Shown piece after piece: positions 1 through 8,600 of a DNA stretch of 60,949 nucleotides. The position numbers were made by a program, and so were the translations under genes. The stretch covers positions 1 through 60,949 of the forward strand of contig JASGUC010000050.1 in NCBI GenBank assembly GCA_030057915.1, written 5' to 3'. Every line of letters starts with the position of its first letter. Position 1 is the stretch's first letter. This DNA is from Pseudomonadota bacterium. GTDB lineage: Bacteria; Desulfobacterota; Syntrophia; Syntrophales; UBA8958. The notes beneath the pieces were generated by a model that was not told the origin of the DNA, made no database searches, and saw only the letters and a list, made by a program, of their open reading frames with translations.

Positions 1-214
1 TTACATTAAATATTTTTTGATAATCTTTACCGCCCTATACTGCAACGCATATCACCGTTGACTATTTAACAAACGCACGTTATTCAAAGCTTGTTACGTT
101 ACAAGCCAAAAACTTTGGACTCTCAAGCTACTTACATTGAGAACAAATTTACCCTGATCATCGGCAATATGAACGGGGCGCTTCCATCGTTGACGGTTGG
201 ATTTTATTTGAATC
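1..214. other. AT-rich window edge, no gene seen
   Basis: The first ~200 bases are clearly more AT-rich than the rest of the window and hold no convincing coding frame. Positions about 121-156 contain, on the minus strand, one end of the repeat found complete at 5216-5313 (shared core AAATTTGTTCTCAA). The remainder leads into the pilT promoter. Confidence 0.5.
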
Positions 215-243
215 TTGACAAGCCCTGCCCATTTCCCTATACT
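215..243 (+). promoter_or_regulatory. sigma-70 type promoter of first pilT
   Basis: TTGACA at 215-220, a 17-nt spacer, and TATACT at 238-243: a near-consensus promoter placing transcription start near 250, about 20 nt before the pilT start codon. The spacer ends in CCC and is strongly similar to the spacer of the minus-strand promoter at 21804-21832. Confidence 0.8.
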
Positions 244-268
244 CCCCCGAAAATTCAGGAGGGTTGCC

Positions 269-1351
269 ATGGCGAAAATCGACGCCTTTTTCCAGTTGAT
301 GAACGAGCAGGGGGCATCGGACCTCCATCTCGTCACCGGGCAGCAGCCGGCGATCCGCATCCGGGGGGAGATCGAGCGGATCAAATACGATCTGCTGGAC
401 AACGACGGCCTCAAGGCCATGCTCTATGAAATCGCCCCGGAACACAAAATCAAACAGTTCGAGGAGACGGGAGACGTGGATTTCGCTTACGAGATTCCCG
501 GACTGGCGCGCTACCGCGCCAACTTCTTCATGCAGAAATGGGGCTGCGCCGCCGTCTTCAGAGAGATTCCCAGCAACATCCTCACCGCCGAGCAGCTCGG
601 GCTCCCCGCGGTGGTCTCCAAACTGGCGTCGCTTCCCCGGGGGCTGGTTCTCGTCACCGGCCCCACCGGCAGCGGCAAATCCACAACCCTCGCGGCCATC
701 ATCGATCAGGCGAACCGGACCCGGAAGGATCACATCATCACCGTGGAAGACCCGATCGAATTCGTTCACAAGAGTCAGCAGTGCATCGTAAACCACCGGG
801 AGGTGGGCGTCCACACCAAGAGTTTCTCCTCCGCCCTTCGCGGCGCCCTCCGCGAGGATCCGGACATCATCCTCGTCGGCGAAATGCGGGACCTCGAGAC
901 GATCCGCCTGGCCGTGGAAGCGGCCTCCACGGGTCACCTCGTCTTCGGCACCCTCCATACCACATCGGCGGCAAAAACGGTTGACCGCGTAATCGAGGTG
1001 TTCCCCGCCAGCGAGCAGGCCCAGATCCGCTCGACCCTCGCCGACGGTTTGCGCGCCGTGGTTGCCCAGGTCCTCTTCAAACGCATCGACAAGAAGGGCC
1101 GCTGCGCCGCCCTGGAGATTCTCATCGCCACCGCCGCCGTCCGGAACCTGATCCGGGAGGCCAAGACCTTCCAGATTCCTTCCATGATCCAGACGGGAAA
1201 GAAATACGGCATGCAGCTTCTGGACGACGCCATCTTCGATTTGCTGACGAAGGGCTGGATAGATCCCGACGAGGCTTACGCCAAGGCCAACGACAAAACG
1301 AGGTTCCGCCCCTTGCTGAAAAAGCCTCCGGCGGACTTCACCGACGCGTAA
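269..1351 (+). CDS. pilT: PilT/PilU-type twitching motility ATPase (copy 1)
   Basis: 360-residue hexameric AAA+ type ATPase that powers retraction (depolymerisation) of type IV pili at the inner membrane. The Walker A motif GPTGSGKST lies near residues 131-139 and the Walker B-like segment ILVGEMRD about 75 residues later. Asp/His-box elements and the LRAVVAQ region typical of PilT follow, and the length is that of the family. The ATG at 269 follows AGGAGGG at 258-264, so the longer frame opening at 215 (inside the promoter) was discarded. A second paralogue follows at 1615, so the pair may act as PilT and PilU; which is which cannot be settled here. No other pilus genes are in the window. 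Confidence 0.9.
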   Translation: MAKIDAFFQLMNEQGASDLHLVTGQQPAIRIRGEIERIKYDLLDNDGLKAMLYEIAPEHKIKQFEETGDVDFAYEIPGLARYRANFFMQKWGCAAVFREIPSNILTAEQLGLPAVVSKLASLPRGLVLVTGPTGSGKSTTLAAIIDQANRTRKDHIITVEDPIEFVHKSQQCIVNHREVGVHTKSFSSALRGALREDPDIILVGEMRDLETIRLAVEAASTGHLVFGTLHTTSAAKTVDRVIEVFPASEQAQIRSTLADGLRAVVAQVLFKRIDKKGRCAALEILIATAAVRNLIREAKTFQIPSMIQTGKKYGMQLLDDAIFDLLTKGWIDPDEAYAKANDKTRFRPLLKKPPADFTDA

Positions 1352-1416
1352 AGACGGGCGACGCCGGGAGCGGCCCCGGCGGCCGGGGGCTCGGGGGAAG
1401 GGATGACATTGCCGCC

Positions 1417-1524
1417 GTAGGGGCAAAAATCCGTAGGGGCAAAAATCCGTAGGGGCAAAAATCCGTAGGGGCAAAAATCCGTAGGGGCGAAAATCCGTAG
1501 GGGCGAAAAATTTTTCGCCCCTAC
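1417..1524. repeat. 16-bp tandem repeat closing in a perfect palindrome
   Basis: Six consecutive 16-bp units GTAGGGGCAAAAATCC start at 1417, 1433, 1449, 1465, 1481 and 1497. The last two units carry GCGAAAA instead of GCAAAAA. The final unit opens a perfect 28-bp palindrome (1497-1524, 14 bp each arm) ending in the inverted unit TTTTTCGCCCCTAC. It sits between the two pilT genes and may act as a transcript end or be an REP-like sequence. Confidence 0.9.
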
Positions 1525-1614
1525 GAACGCCCGCGAAAAGACGAGCCGAGCCGATACGATTATGGAATTTTATCTCAATCCACCGACAATAGCGTGGCAG
1601 GGGGAAAACTGGAG

Positions 1615-2793
1615 ATGAGAAAACAGGAAATCGACTTCATTTTAGGGAAGATGCTCGACTCCCACGGCAATGTCTCGGATCTGAACATCACCGTGGGCAA
1701 GCCCTTTCAGGTCGAGACCTCGGGACAGTTGACCGGGGTGGAGCTAGATCCGCCTTTCGGCAAACTGACGCCCTTCCAAACGGAAATATTCGCCTTGAAC
1801 CTGATCAACCAGGATCGCCGCCTCATGGAAACGCTCGTAGCCGAGGGCTCCTGCGACTCCTCCTACGAGCTGCCCGGCAAGGCCCGTTTCCGCGTCAATA
1901 TCTTCTCCCAGCGGGGCAATTACTCCATCGTCCTGCGGAAGTTGGAGACCCGGATCCCCACCTGCGAGGACCTGAATCTCCCCCAGGCCTTCTACAAGAT
2001 GGCGGAGGAGAAGAATGGGATCATCCTGGTCACCGGGGCCACCGGCAGCGGGAAATCCACCTCCCTGGCCGCCGTCCTGGACAAGATCAACGATACCAAG
2101 TCCGTTCACATCGTTACCCTGGAGGACCCGGTGGAATTTGCCCATCCCCACAAGAAGGCGACCTTCAACCAACGGGAGATGGGGAATGATTTCGATACCT
2201 TTGCCAGCGGTCTCCGGGCGGCGCTCCGTCAGGCGCCGAAGGTTATCCTCGTCGGGGAAATGCGGGACCGGGAGACGGTGGAAATCGGCCTGTCCGCCGC
2301 CGAAACGGGCCATTTGGTCGTCAGCACCCTCCATACGGTGGACGCCGGTCAGACCATCAACCGCATCCTCGGCATGTTTTCCACGGAGGAGGAAACCCAG
2401 ATCCGCATCCGCCTGGCGGATACGGTCCGCTGGATCGTTTGCCAGCGACTCCTGCCCAAGGTCGGGGGCGGCCGCGTGGCGGCCTTCGAGATCATGGGCG
2501 CCAATCTCCGGATCAAGGATACCATCCTTCACGGTGAATCGGAGGGAAAGACCTTCTATGAAATAATCCAGGCCAGCAAGGCCTTCGGGATGATCACCTT
2601 CGACGACCACATCGTGGAGCTTTACAAGCAGGGCCTGATCACCGAAGATACCGCCCGGGCTTATGCCTCCAACAAGGGCATAGTTGGCCGGGGCATCGAT
2701 TCCGTGAAGAGCGCCAAAGGCGAGGCGACCACGGAACTCGGTAAGCTTTCCATCGACAAGGACTACGGCAAGCCGAAACCTAAATGGCCGTGA
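1615..2793 (+). CDS. PilT/PilU-type twitching motility ATPase (copy 2)
   Basis: 392-residue paralogue of the preceding ATPase. An N-terminal PAS-like PilT domain (about 1-110) is followed by Walker A GATGSGKST near 141-149, Walker B-like ILVGEMRD, and a C-terminal domain with ICQRLLPK. Its C-terminus is longer than in the first copy and ends in a Lys/Pro-rich tail, as is common in PilU-like proteins. The ATG at 1615 is preceded by AGGGGG at about 9 nt; a GTG at 1594 in the same frame has no ribosome site. A promoter of its own is not obvious, and the tandem repeat at 1417-1524 separates it from copy 1. It probably drives or modulates type IV pilus retraction together with copy 1. Confidence 0.87.
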   Translation: MRKQEIDFILGKMLDSHGNVSDLNITVGKPFQVETSGQLTGVELDPPFGKLTPFQTEIFALNLINQDRRLMETLVAEGSCDSSYELPGKARFRVNIFSQRGNYSIVLRKLETRIPTCEDLNLPQAFYKMAEEKNGIILVTGATGSGKSTSLAAVLDKINDTKSVHIVTLEDPVEFAHPHKKATFNQREMGNDFDTFASGLRAALRQAPKVILVGEMRDRETVEIGLSAAETGHLVVSTLHTVDAGQTINRILGMFSTEEETQIRIRLADTVRWIVCQRLLPKVGGGRVAAFEIMGANLRIKDTILHGESEGKTFYEIIQASKAFGMITFDDHIVELYKQGLITEDTARAYASNKGIVGRGIDSVKSAKGEATTELGKLSIDKDYGKPKPKWP

Positions 2794-2819
2794 TCGCAAC
2801 CTCGGCGCCTATCGCCGGC

Positions 2820-2841
2820 GCGCAACCGGGCGGTTTTTTTT
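2820..2841 (+). terminator. possible intrinsic terminator after pilT copy 2
   Basis: A short stem AACC/GGTT around a GGGC loop (2824-2835) is followed directly by a run of eight T. The GC-rich sequence just upstream (CGCCGGCG) could extend or compete with the stem. The weak stem makes the call tentative. Confidence 0.45.
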
Positions 2842-2843
2842 AT

Positions 2844-2890
2844 GACAATGTCTGCAACTATTTGGATGTATTCGTATTTCGTATCGCCTG
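2844..2890. repeat. 47-bp dispersed repeat, copy 1
   Basis: 47 bp with core GCAACTATTTGGAT that recurs at 40300-40346 in the same orientation with roughly 80% identity by eye. Both copies lie in non-coding DNA. The rest of the 2.8-3.16 kb gap shows no gene. Confidence 0.7.
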
Positions 2891-3159
2891 GGGCAGGCCT
2901 GGGGTTGGCATGACAATACCTCCGTGCGGCCTCCCTTAAACCATCTTCATCGTTGGCGGGCGTTGGACAAACGTGACAATTCCCATGACAAGGCCCATAA
3001 ATATTCGTATAGCTTCACCCTTCTTCGCGCCCGTGCGGGGTGGGGGTGCCAGCGAGGTGAGTTTGGACCGCAAGTCACCGATATGCGCATGAAATCCAGC
3101 TTGACAAGAAATGGCCCAGACGATTATGAAGTGGCCAACGCCGTTGTAAAGGATTCGCT

Positions 3160-3993
3160 ATGATCATCCGCTGTTGGGGGGCGCGGGGTTCCATTCCCGT
3201 TTCGGGACCGGAATATCTGAGATATGGGGGCGATACCACCTGCCTCGAAATCCGGAACAAGCATGACGACATCATCATCGTGGACGCCGGGTCGGGCATC
3301 AGGCGCCTCGGCAATGCCCTGATGACGGAGGGGAGGCGGAACTACTACATGTTTTTCACCCACGCCCACTGGGATCACCTCCTGGGCTTTCCCTTCTTCA
3401 AACCCATCTATTCCCCGGGCGTAGAGATCGGCATGTACGGCTGCCCCTTCGCCCAGACCTCCGTTCAGGAGCTGATATCCCAAGTCATGGCAGCGCCCCA
3501 TTTCCCCATCGGTTATCAAGACATCCGCTGCGACATTTCCTACCACCAGACCTGCGGGGACCGTTTTTCCATCAACGGCACAATCGTGACGTCCTTTCCC
3601 CTGAGCCACCCCAACGAGGGACTGGGATACCGTTTCGAGGAGGATGGGAAATCCTTCGTTTTTCTTACGGACAACGAATTGTCCCACCGCCATCCCGGCG
3701 GCCGGGGATTTGACGATTACGTCGGGTTCGCCGCCGGCGCCGACCTCCTCATCCACGACGCCGAATTCCGGGAAGACGACTACAAAAGGACCTGGGGGCA
3801 TTCCACCTTTGGCGACGCCGTGCGCCTGGCCCTCGCGGCGGGGGTGAAGACCCTGGGCCTCTTCCACCACAATCAGGAGCGAACCGACGTCGAGGTGGAC
3901 GACATTTTAGCCCGGAGCATCGACATGGTTCGGGAGTGCCAGGGTTCGTTGCAATGCCTCGCCGTCCATCGGGACATGCAGTTTATTCTTTAG
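3160..3993 (+). CDS. MBL-fold metal-dependent hydrolase
   Basis: 277-residue protein of the metallo-beta-lactamase superfamily, the branch of RNase Z/PhnP-like phosphodiesterases. The opening RCWGARGSIPV and the metal motif THAHWDH (His68, His70, Asp72, His73) are clear. Later ligands are likely His151 in LSHPNEG, Asp in FLTDNE and LIHDAEF, and His in GHSTFGD. It has no signal peptide, so it should act in the cytoplasm. The ATG at 3160 follows AAAGGA at about 6 nt. The substrate cannot be predicted from sequence; bacterial homologues of this layout often hydrolyse cyclic or small phosphodiesters. It stands alone between a pilT gene and a convergent toxin-antitoxin pair. Confidence 0.82.
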   Translation: MIIRCWGARGSIPVSGPEYLRYGGDTTCLEIRNKHDDIIIVDAGSGIRRLGNALMTEGRRNYYMFFTHAHWDHLLGFPFFKPIYSPGVEIGMYGCPFAQTSVQELISQVMAAPHFPIGYQDIRCDISYHQTCGDRFSINGTIVTSFPLSHPNEGLGYRFEEDGKSFVFLTDNELSHRHPGGRGFDDYVGFAAGADLLIHDAEFREDDYKRTWGHSTFGDAVRLALAAGVKTLGLFHHNQERTDVEVDDILARSIDMVRECQGSLQCLAVHRDMQFIL

Positions 3994-4033
3994 GAAAGCC
4001 TGGGGATAACGTCTCCTGCCTCCACGGCGGCGT

Positions 4034-4065
4034 CGGGAAGATTGAAAAGCCTTCCCGGCATTTTT
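4034..4065 (+). terminator. intrinsic terminator after MBL hydrolase
   Basis: A 7-bp perfect stem CGGGAAG/CTTCCCG (4034-4040 with 4051-4057) is followed by GCATTTTT. It lies 40 nt past the stop codon of the hydrolase and fits a rho-independent terminator. Confidence 0.65.
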
Positions 4066-4156
4066 GCCGCCGCACGGTAAGCCCCTTCCCTCTGACGAAA
4101 AGCTTATCCGGAGCAGCCCACGAAGGCCGCGGTCGGCTTGAGCGATTGATTGGGCG

Positions 4157-4531
4157 TTACTTTTTGGAAAAGTACTTCACCTTACTCATATTTTTAAAAT
4201 CTGAATCCTGAGTCCATATCGTCGCCTTGAATGCTTGTGCTGTTGCGAGGATGATGCTGTCCTCCATTGGGAGCTGATGTTCTATGCTCAGCCTTGAAGC
4301 CGCCATTGCCAGTTGGGTGTTCATATCCACAACCTTTCCTTTTTGCATAGCGACAACCGCCTGCAACGCTTCGTTCTCGCTGGATTCCCGCAGAATTACC
4401 TTGAAGACCTCGTATATCGTTATCACTGGCACGAGAAGTAAATCCGAATCACTGAGCGGGGCTAAGAAATGTTCGGCATTCGGCTCATCTGCAAAATAGG
4501 CAAGCCATCCGGAAGAATCAACGATATTCAT
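4157..4531 (-). CDS. vapC: VapC-type PIN-domain toxin ribonuclease
   Basis: 124-residue PIN-domain endoribonuclease, the toxin of a type II module. The acidic Mg2+-binding residues typical of PIN proteins are visible: Asp5 in NIVDSSGW, Glu41 in IYEVFKV, Asp91 in MEDSII, and Asp109/Asp111 in TQDSDF. The start ATG overlaps the stop of the upstream antitoxin by the 4-base ATGA, indicating translational coupling. The pair lies on the strand opposite to its neighbours, as expected of a mobile accessory module. Its RNA target is unknown. Confidence 0.88.
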   Translation of the reverse strand: MNIVDSSGWLAYFADEPNAEHFLAPLSDSDLLLVPVITIYEVFKVILRESSENEALQAVVAMQKGKVVDMNTQLAMAASRLSIEHQLPMEDSIILATAQAFKATIWTQDSDFKNMSKVKYFSKK

Positions 4532-4734
4532 ATCCTATCTCCCTCACGGGCGAATTCCGTATTGATGCCCCTGAGAAATCCACGGAGCGCTTTGATATCA
4601 CGTTCCGGTATCAGTTCAATACGCCCTGCATATTCAACAATTTGCATTTTTTGTCCCGGATTAAGCTTCAGTGCCTCCCTGATTGTTTTAGGTATGACGA
4701 CTTGATATTTTGGTGATACGGTGACTGATTGCAT
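4528..4734 (-). CDS. vapB: AbrB/MazE-type antitoxin
   Basis: 68-residue swapped-hairpin (SpoVT/AbrB) DNA-binding antitoxin. The N-terminal pattern SVTVSPKYQVVIPK followed by IREALKL is diagnostic for the fold; the C-terminal half would wrap the PIN toxin. The start at 4734 has GGAGG seven bases upstream; a longer frame to 4794 begins with a basic stretch lacking a ribosome site and was rejected. By family precedent it binds its own promoter and represses the operon alone and with the toxin. Confidence 0.88.
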   Translation of the reverse strand: MQSVTVSPKYQVVIPKTIREALKLNPGQKMQIVEYAGRIELIPERDIKALRGFLRGINTEFAREGDRI

Positions 4735-4816
4735 ACCAATACCTCCATCGATCCGTTTTTTGCTACGATATCGTGATCGATATGATTTTGTCACTTATGT
4801 TGATGCCTGCCCGCCT

Positions 4817-5158
4817 TCAAACCCGTCCGAAGTCGTCGGCGATCCTTTCGATGTCGTCCTCGCCGAAATAGTCCCCGGTCTGAACCTCGATGAAGACGAC
4901 GTTTTCCGTGCCCACATTGGCGAGGCGATGATTGGTTCCGGCGGGGATGTCCACGGACCGGCCAGGTGACAGGGGTATTTCTCTCCCCCCCACGGTGGCC
5001 ACGGCCCGTCCCCGGAGGAGATGCCAGTGCTCACAACGGCGTCGGTGCCGTTGTAGGCTGAGACGTTGACCCGGATAGACGGTAATGCGCTTGACCTTGT
5101 GATCCGGCGCGGCGGCTAAGACCTCGTAGCAACCCCAGGGGCGATGATCCGTTTCCAT
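4817..5158 (-). CDS. small cupin, mannose-6-phosphate isomerase type-II-like
   Basis: 113-residue single-domain cupin resembling the C-terminal isomerase domain of type II phosphomannose isomerase/GDP-mannose pyrophosphorylase. It opens with RPWGCYEVL, continues with the metal-cupin part RHRRRCEHWHLLRGRA (His and Glu ligands) and PAGTNHRLAN (third His), and ends with VQTGDYFGEDDIERI, which is characteristic of these enzymes. Stand-alone copies occur next to sugar-nucleotide genes, but none are nearby. The ATG at 5158 lies just after GGGAGGG; the in-frame ATG at 5170 is a possible alternative. It probably interconverts mannose- and fructose-6-phosphate or binds a sugar phosphate. Confidence 0.8.
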   Translation of the reverse strand: METDHRPWGCYEVLAAAPDHKVKRITVYPGQRLSLQRHRRRCEHWHLLRGRAVATVGGREIPLSPGRSVDIPAGTNHRLANVGTENVVFIEVQTGDYFGEDDIERIADDFGRV

Positions 5159-5215
5159 AACCCTCCCCATATCATAAGGGACCGGCCTTGCATAGTCGTG
5201 GGAAGGGGAATACAG

Positions 5216-5313
5216 GGCAAATTTGTTCTCAAGGTAAGTAGTTGATCTTGAGTGATCTACTAAAAGAGAGGCACGTCCTGTTTTCAGCCACTTAGAGATA
5301 GAACAAATTTGCC
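5216..5313. mobile_element. 98-bp element with 14-bp terminal inverted repeats
   Basis: The ends GGCAAATTTGTTCT (5216-5229) and AGAACAAATTTGCC (5300-5313) are perfect inverted repeats, and the similarity continues inward imperfectly (AAGGTAAGTAG against CCACTTAGAGA). An 11-bp direct repeat GAAGGGGAATA flanks it, 2-3 bases outside each end. A related single end lies at about 121-156 on the opposite strand. It has the form of a miniature inverted-repeat element and no coding capacity. Confidence 0.7.
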
Positions 5314-5356
5314 GTGAAGGGGAATATATTTACCCTGGGCGCCGTGCTCCTTTGTC

Positions 5357-5385
5357 TTGACGGGGCCGGCAAAATTCCCTATGCT
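5357..5385 (+). promoter_or_regulatory. promoter of YgjP-like gene, nearly leaderless
   Basis: TTGACG at 5357-5362, 17-nt spacer, TATGCT at 5380-5385. Transcription would begin near 5391-5393, at or just before the ATG at 5394, so the mRNA may be leaderless. The architecture matches the promoter at 27076-27104. Confidence 0.65.
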
Positions 5386-5393
5386 CTGCCGCC

Positions 5394-6077
5394 ATGAAAC
5401 TTCGCTATAAGCTGATCCGGAGCGCCGCACGCGGGAAGACCCTGTCACTCACCGTAAAGCCCGATGGGGAACTCGTGATCAGGGCGCCACGTCATGCCCC
5501 GCTGGGAGAGATCGAGGACTTTTTCCTTCGCAAACGGGCCTGGATAGAAAGGAAGCTGGCTGAACTGGAGAGCCAGCCACGGACCGCCCGGCATGATTCC
5601 CTGACGGCGGGGTCGCAGGTTCCCTTCCTCGGGGTTTACTATCCCGTGGCCTTGAGCGCCGCCGCCGACGGCAGGGGCGGCCTTTCCTTCGACGGCGAGC
5701 GGTTTCTCCTGGCGCCGGTCGCCGCCGAGTCGGGCCGGGAACTGCTGGCGTCCTGGTATCGACGGGAGGCGGCGTCCCTCCTGCCGGCCCGGGTGGCCCA
5801 TTTCGAAGGTATCTGGGGTTGCCGCGCCCGTTCGGTGCGGATCAGCGAGGCCCGGTCCCGCTGGGGCTCTTGTTCCGCCGATAACCGCCTGGCCTTTTCC
5901 TGGCGTCTCATGATGGCCCCGTCGGCCGTCATCGACTATGTGGTCGTCCATGAACTGGCCCATCTCCGGGAGAAGAATCATTCCCCCCGGTTCTGGGCCC
6001 TGGTGGGCGAACTCTGTCCCGATTATGAACAGCGCCGGCGGTGGTTGAAGACGGCCGGGAGGGACCTCTTCTCATGA
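5394..6077 (+). CDS. YgjP-like (DUF45) zinc metallopeptidase
   Basis: 227-residue protein of the YgjP/DUF45 metallopeptidase family. The zinc motif HELAH lies at 186-190 (His186, Glu187, His190), with a third His at 196 in KNHSPRFW. The conserved SRWGSCS segment near 155-161 and the C-terminal PDYEQRRRWLK are typical of the family. It has no signal peptide and no membrane segment, so it is cytoplasmic. Cellular substrates are poorly known; a role in protein quality control or association with restriction systems has been suggested for relatives. No clear ribosome site precedes the ATG, in line with the promoter placement. Confidence 0.88.
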   Translation: MKLRYKLIRSAARGKTLSLTVKPDGELVIRAPRHAPLGEIEDFFLRKRAWIERKLAELESQPRTARHDSLTAGSQVPFLGVYYPVALSAAADGRGGLSFDGERFLLAPVAAESGRELLASWYRREAASLLPARVAHFEGIWGCRARSVRISEARSRWGSCSADNRLAFSWRLMMAPSAVIDYVVVHELAHLREKNHSPRFWALVGELCPDYEQRRRWLKTAGRDLFS

Positions 6078-6283
6078 CGGGAACGCCCGGGAGGATTTGT
6101 GCGAGATGACTCCCGATGCGAACTTGTATCTTCTCGCTGGAAATGATCTCCCGTCCCGAGCCCGACGTGCGCCCCTCCCGGCGCGGGGGGCGGGGATATC
6201 GACGACGGCGCCGGATGTCCACGGGCGGTCGAAGCGCGTCGTCTCTATTACTGGTTGTCGCGGGAGCATAACTTTTGGAACCT

Positions 6284-8554
6284 ATGCCGGAGAATAAGAA
6301 GCTATTACCCAGTCATCCCCCCTTGTCCCTGGTTGCCCTGGCCGAGGGAGAGGAGGGAGTGGTGGTATCTTTCGCCGGCGGCCGGGATCTGGCGGGTCGC
6401 CTGGCGGGACTGGGAATATCCCTGAGTGCCAAGATCAGGATGCTCCGCAACAGCAGCGGCCTGATCATGGTGCAGGTCGGGGAGACGCGAATCGCTCTGG
6501 GGCACGGGGAGGCGGAAAAGATTACGGTTTACCGCACCGCAACGGTTGCGAAACCGGTCCCGGCGCCGGCGCCGGCGAAGCAAATCCTCGTGGCCCTGGC
6601 CGGCCAGCCCAATGTGGGCAAGTCCACGGTGTTCAACATCCTGACGGGGCTAACCCAGCATGTCGGCAACTGGCCGGGGAAGACGGTGGAAAAGAAGGAA
6701 GGCGCCTACACCTGCCGGGAGGGCGACCTCTGCATCGTGGACCTCCCGGGCACTTACAGCTTGACCGCCTTTTCCGAGGAAGAGCGGGTGGCCCGGGATT
6801 TCATCCTCGAAGAAAGCCCCGACGTCATCGTCCTTTTGGCCAATGCCGCCGCCCTCGAGCGGAGCCTGTATCTCCTTGCGGAACTCCTCCTTCTGGGTCC
6901 GCCGGTGCTCGTCGCCGTCAATATGCTCGATGTGGCGGAGGCCCAGGGGATCCGCATCGACGTCCAAGCCCTGGAACGCGCCCTCGGCGTTCCCGTGGTG
7001 GGGATGGTTGCCAAAAAGAATCAGGGGCTTCGGGATCTGATCAACCGGATCATCTCCCTCGCCCAGGGGGAGGAGCCCTACAATCCGCATCGGCCTGAAA
7101 TCGCCGCCGACCACCTGCACATCTACCGGGAGATCAAGGGGAAGCTTGAGGAGCATCTGCCGGACCATCCCCGGCATGACTGGTTGGCCACGAAATTTAT
7201 GGAGGGGGACGCGGAAGTGTCGAAACGAATCGCCGCGGCGATTCCCCCGGAGGCCTGGGCGCATCTCCAGGGGATCCTGGTGCAGCACGAGGACTCCCTC
7301 CATGCCGTTGTGGGCGGCCGCTATGACTGGATCGAGGCCGCCACCCGTTCCGCCGTCTCCCGGTTCCGCATGGGCCAGGTGGTGATCACGGACCGCCTCG
7401 ACCATATCCTGACCCGTCCCCGTTACGGCATCCCCATCCTCCTGGCCGTTTTCGCCGGCGTCTTTTTCGTCACCTACAAGGTCGGCTATCCGATGCAGAA
7501 AGGCCTGGAGTGGCTGATGAGCGATCTGGCGCAACGGCTCGACCCCTTGCTGGACCCCTTCTCCCCCTGGATCAAGGGGCTGGTGGTGGACGGCGTAATC
7601 GGCGGCGCCGGTTCCGTCCTGACCTTTCTGCCGATCCTGGCAATATTCTTCGCCGTCCTGGCCCTCCTGGAGGATGTGGGCTATATGGCCCGGGCGGCCT
7701 TCGTCATGGACCGGTTCATGCATCTCATTGGCCTTCACGGCAAGAGCGTGATCCCCATGTGCCTGGGCTTCGGCTGCAACGTCCCGGCGGTGCTTGGGGC
7801 CCGGATCGTGGAATCGAAGAGGGAGCGGCGCCTGACGATCTTCCTGTCCCCCTTCGTCCCCTGCACGGCCCGGCTCGCCGTCCTGACCTTCGTCACCGCC
7901 GCCGTTTTCGCCTCTCAGGCCGCCGTGATCTCCTGGTCGCTCCTGGCGGGCAACATCCTGCTGTTGGGCTTGACGGGCATGACCATCAACCGTTTTCTCT
8001 CCAAGGACGAGCCCCTGCCCTTCATCATGGAGCTACCGCTGTATCACAAGCCGGATCCGCGGACCATCGCCATGGTCATCTGGATCCGTACCATCGCGTT
8101 CGTCAAGCGGGCCGGCACGGTTATCCTCGCGGTGTCGGTCCTGGTCTGGGCCTTGTCCTACTTTCCCCACGGGCGGGTGGAGGACAGCCTGCTGGCGGCC
8201 TTCGGCCATATGATCGAGCCGCTGGGACGCCCCCTGGGGTTGGACTGGAAGATGATGACGGCCCTGGTGACGAGCATTGTCGCCAAGGAAAACGCCGTGG
8301 CCACCCTGGGCGTCCTCTACGGGGTCGGCGATCAGGGCCTGATGCAGGTCCTGCCTACGGTGATGACCCCCGCATCGGCCCTGTCCTTTCTCGTCGTGCT
8401 CATGTTGTTCATCCCCTGCGCGGCCACGGTGGTGGTAATGAAGCAGGAGATGGAAGACTGGCGCTGGTTCGGCGCCTCGTTCGCCCTCATGCTGGGCTTG
8501 TCCGCTACCCTGGGCTTCGCCGCCTACCGGCTGGCCCTGATCATTGGCCTGTGA
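6284..8554 (+). CDS. feoB: FeoA-FeoB fusion, ferrous iron transporter
   Basis: 756-residue inner-membrane Fe2+ uptake protein. A FeoA (SH3-like) domain occupies about residues 13-85 and is joined by an Ala/Pro-rich linker to FeoB. The FeoB G-domain shows G1 GQPNVGKST at 108-116, G3 DLPGTYS and G4 NMLD. The C-terminal half holds two gate repeats (FGCNVPAVLGAR and a later VTSIVAKENAVA segment) and about eight membrane helices. Fusion with FeoA is common in anaerobes. A TTG at 6275 preceded by GGGAG is an alternative start nine bases upstream. No FeoC is seen. Iron uptake of this sort serves the Fe-S-rich enzymes of an anaerobe. Confidence 0.93.
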   Translation: MPENKKLLPSHPPLSLVALAEGEEGVVVSFAGGRDLAGRLAGLGISLSAKIRMLRNSSGLIMVQVGETRIALGHGEAEKITVYRTATVAKPVPAPAPAKQILVALAGQPNVGKSTVFNILTGLTQHVGNWPGKTVEKKEGAYTCREGDLCIVDLPGTYSLTAFSEEERVARDFILEESPDVIVLLANAAALERSLYLLAELLLLGPPVLVAVNMLDVAEAQGIRIDVQALERALGVPVVGMVAKKNQGLRDLINRIISLAQGEEPYNPHRPEIAADHLHIYREIKGKLEEHLPDHPRHDWLATKFMEGDAEVSKRIAAAIPPEAWAHLQGILVQHEDSLHAVVGGRYDWIEAATRSAVSRFRMGQVVITDRLDHILTRPRYGIPILLAVFAGVFFVTYKVGYPMQKGLEWLMSDLAQRLDPLLDPFSPWIKGLVVDGVIGGAGSVLTFLPILAIFFAVLALLEDVGYMARAAFVMDRFMHLIGLHGKSVIPMCLGFGCNVPAVLGARIVESKRERRLTIFLSPFVPCTARLAVLTFVTAAVFASQAAVISWSLLAGNILLLGLTGMTINRFLSKDEPLPFIMELPLYHKPDPRTIAMVIWIRTIAFVKRAGTVILAVSVLVWALSYFPHGRVEDSLLAAFGHMIEPLGRPLGLDWKMMTALVTSIVAKENAVATLGVLYGVGDQGLMQVLPTVMTPASALSFLVVLMLFIPCAATVVVMKQEMEDWRWFGASFALMLGLSATLGFAAYRLALIIGL

Positions 8555-8600
8555 ACAGCTACCAGCCACGAGCTACCGGCTAATAAGGAGGATATGAGAG

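Noticed and set aside
158..1474. 438-codon minus-strand open frame opposite pilT copy 1
   Set aside because: It is a high-GC antisense shadow; the plus strand encodes a clear PilT ATPase with motifs, and the minus frame has no ribosome site or family features.
1417..1524. CRISPR array
   Set aside because: Units are 16 bp and directly tandem with no spacers.
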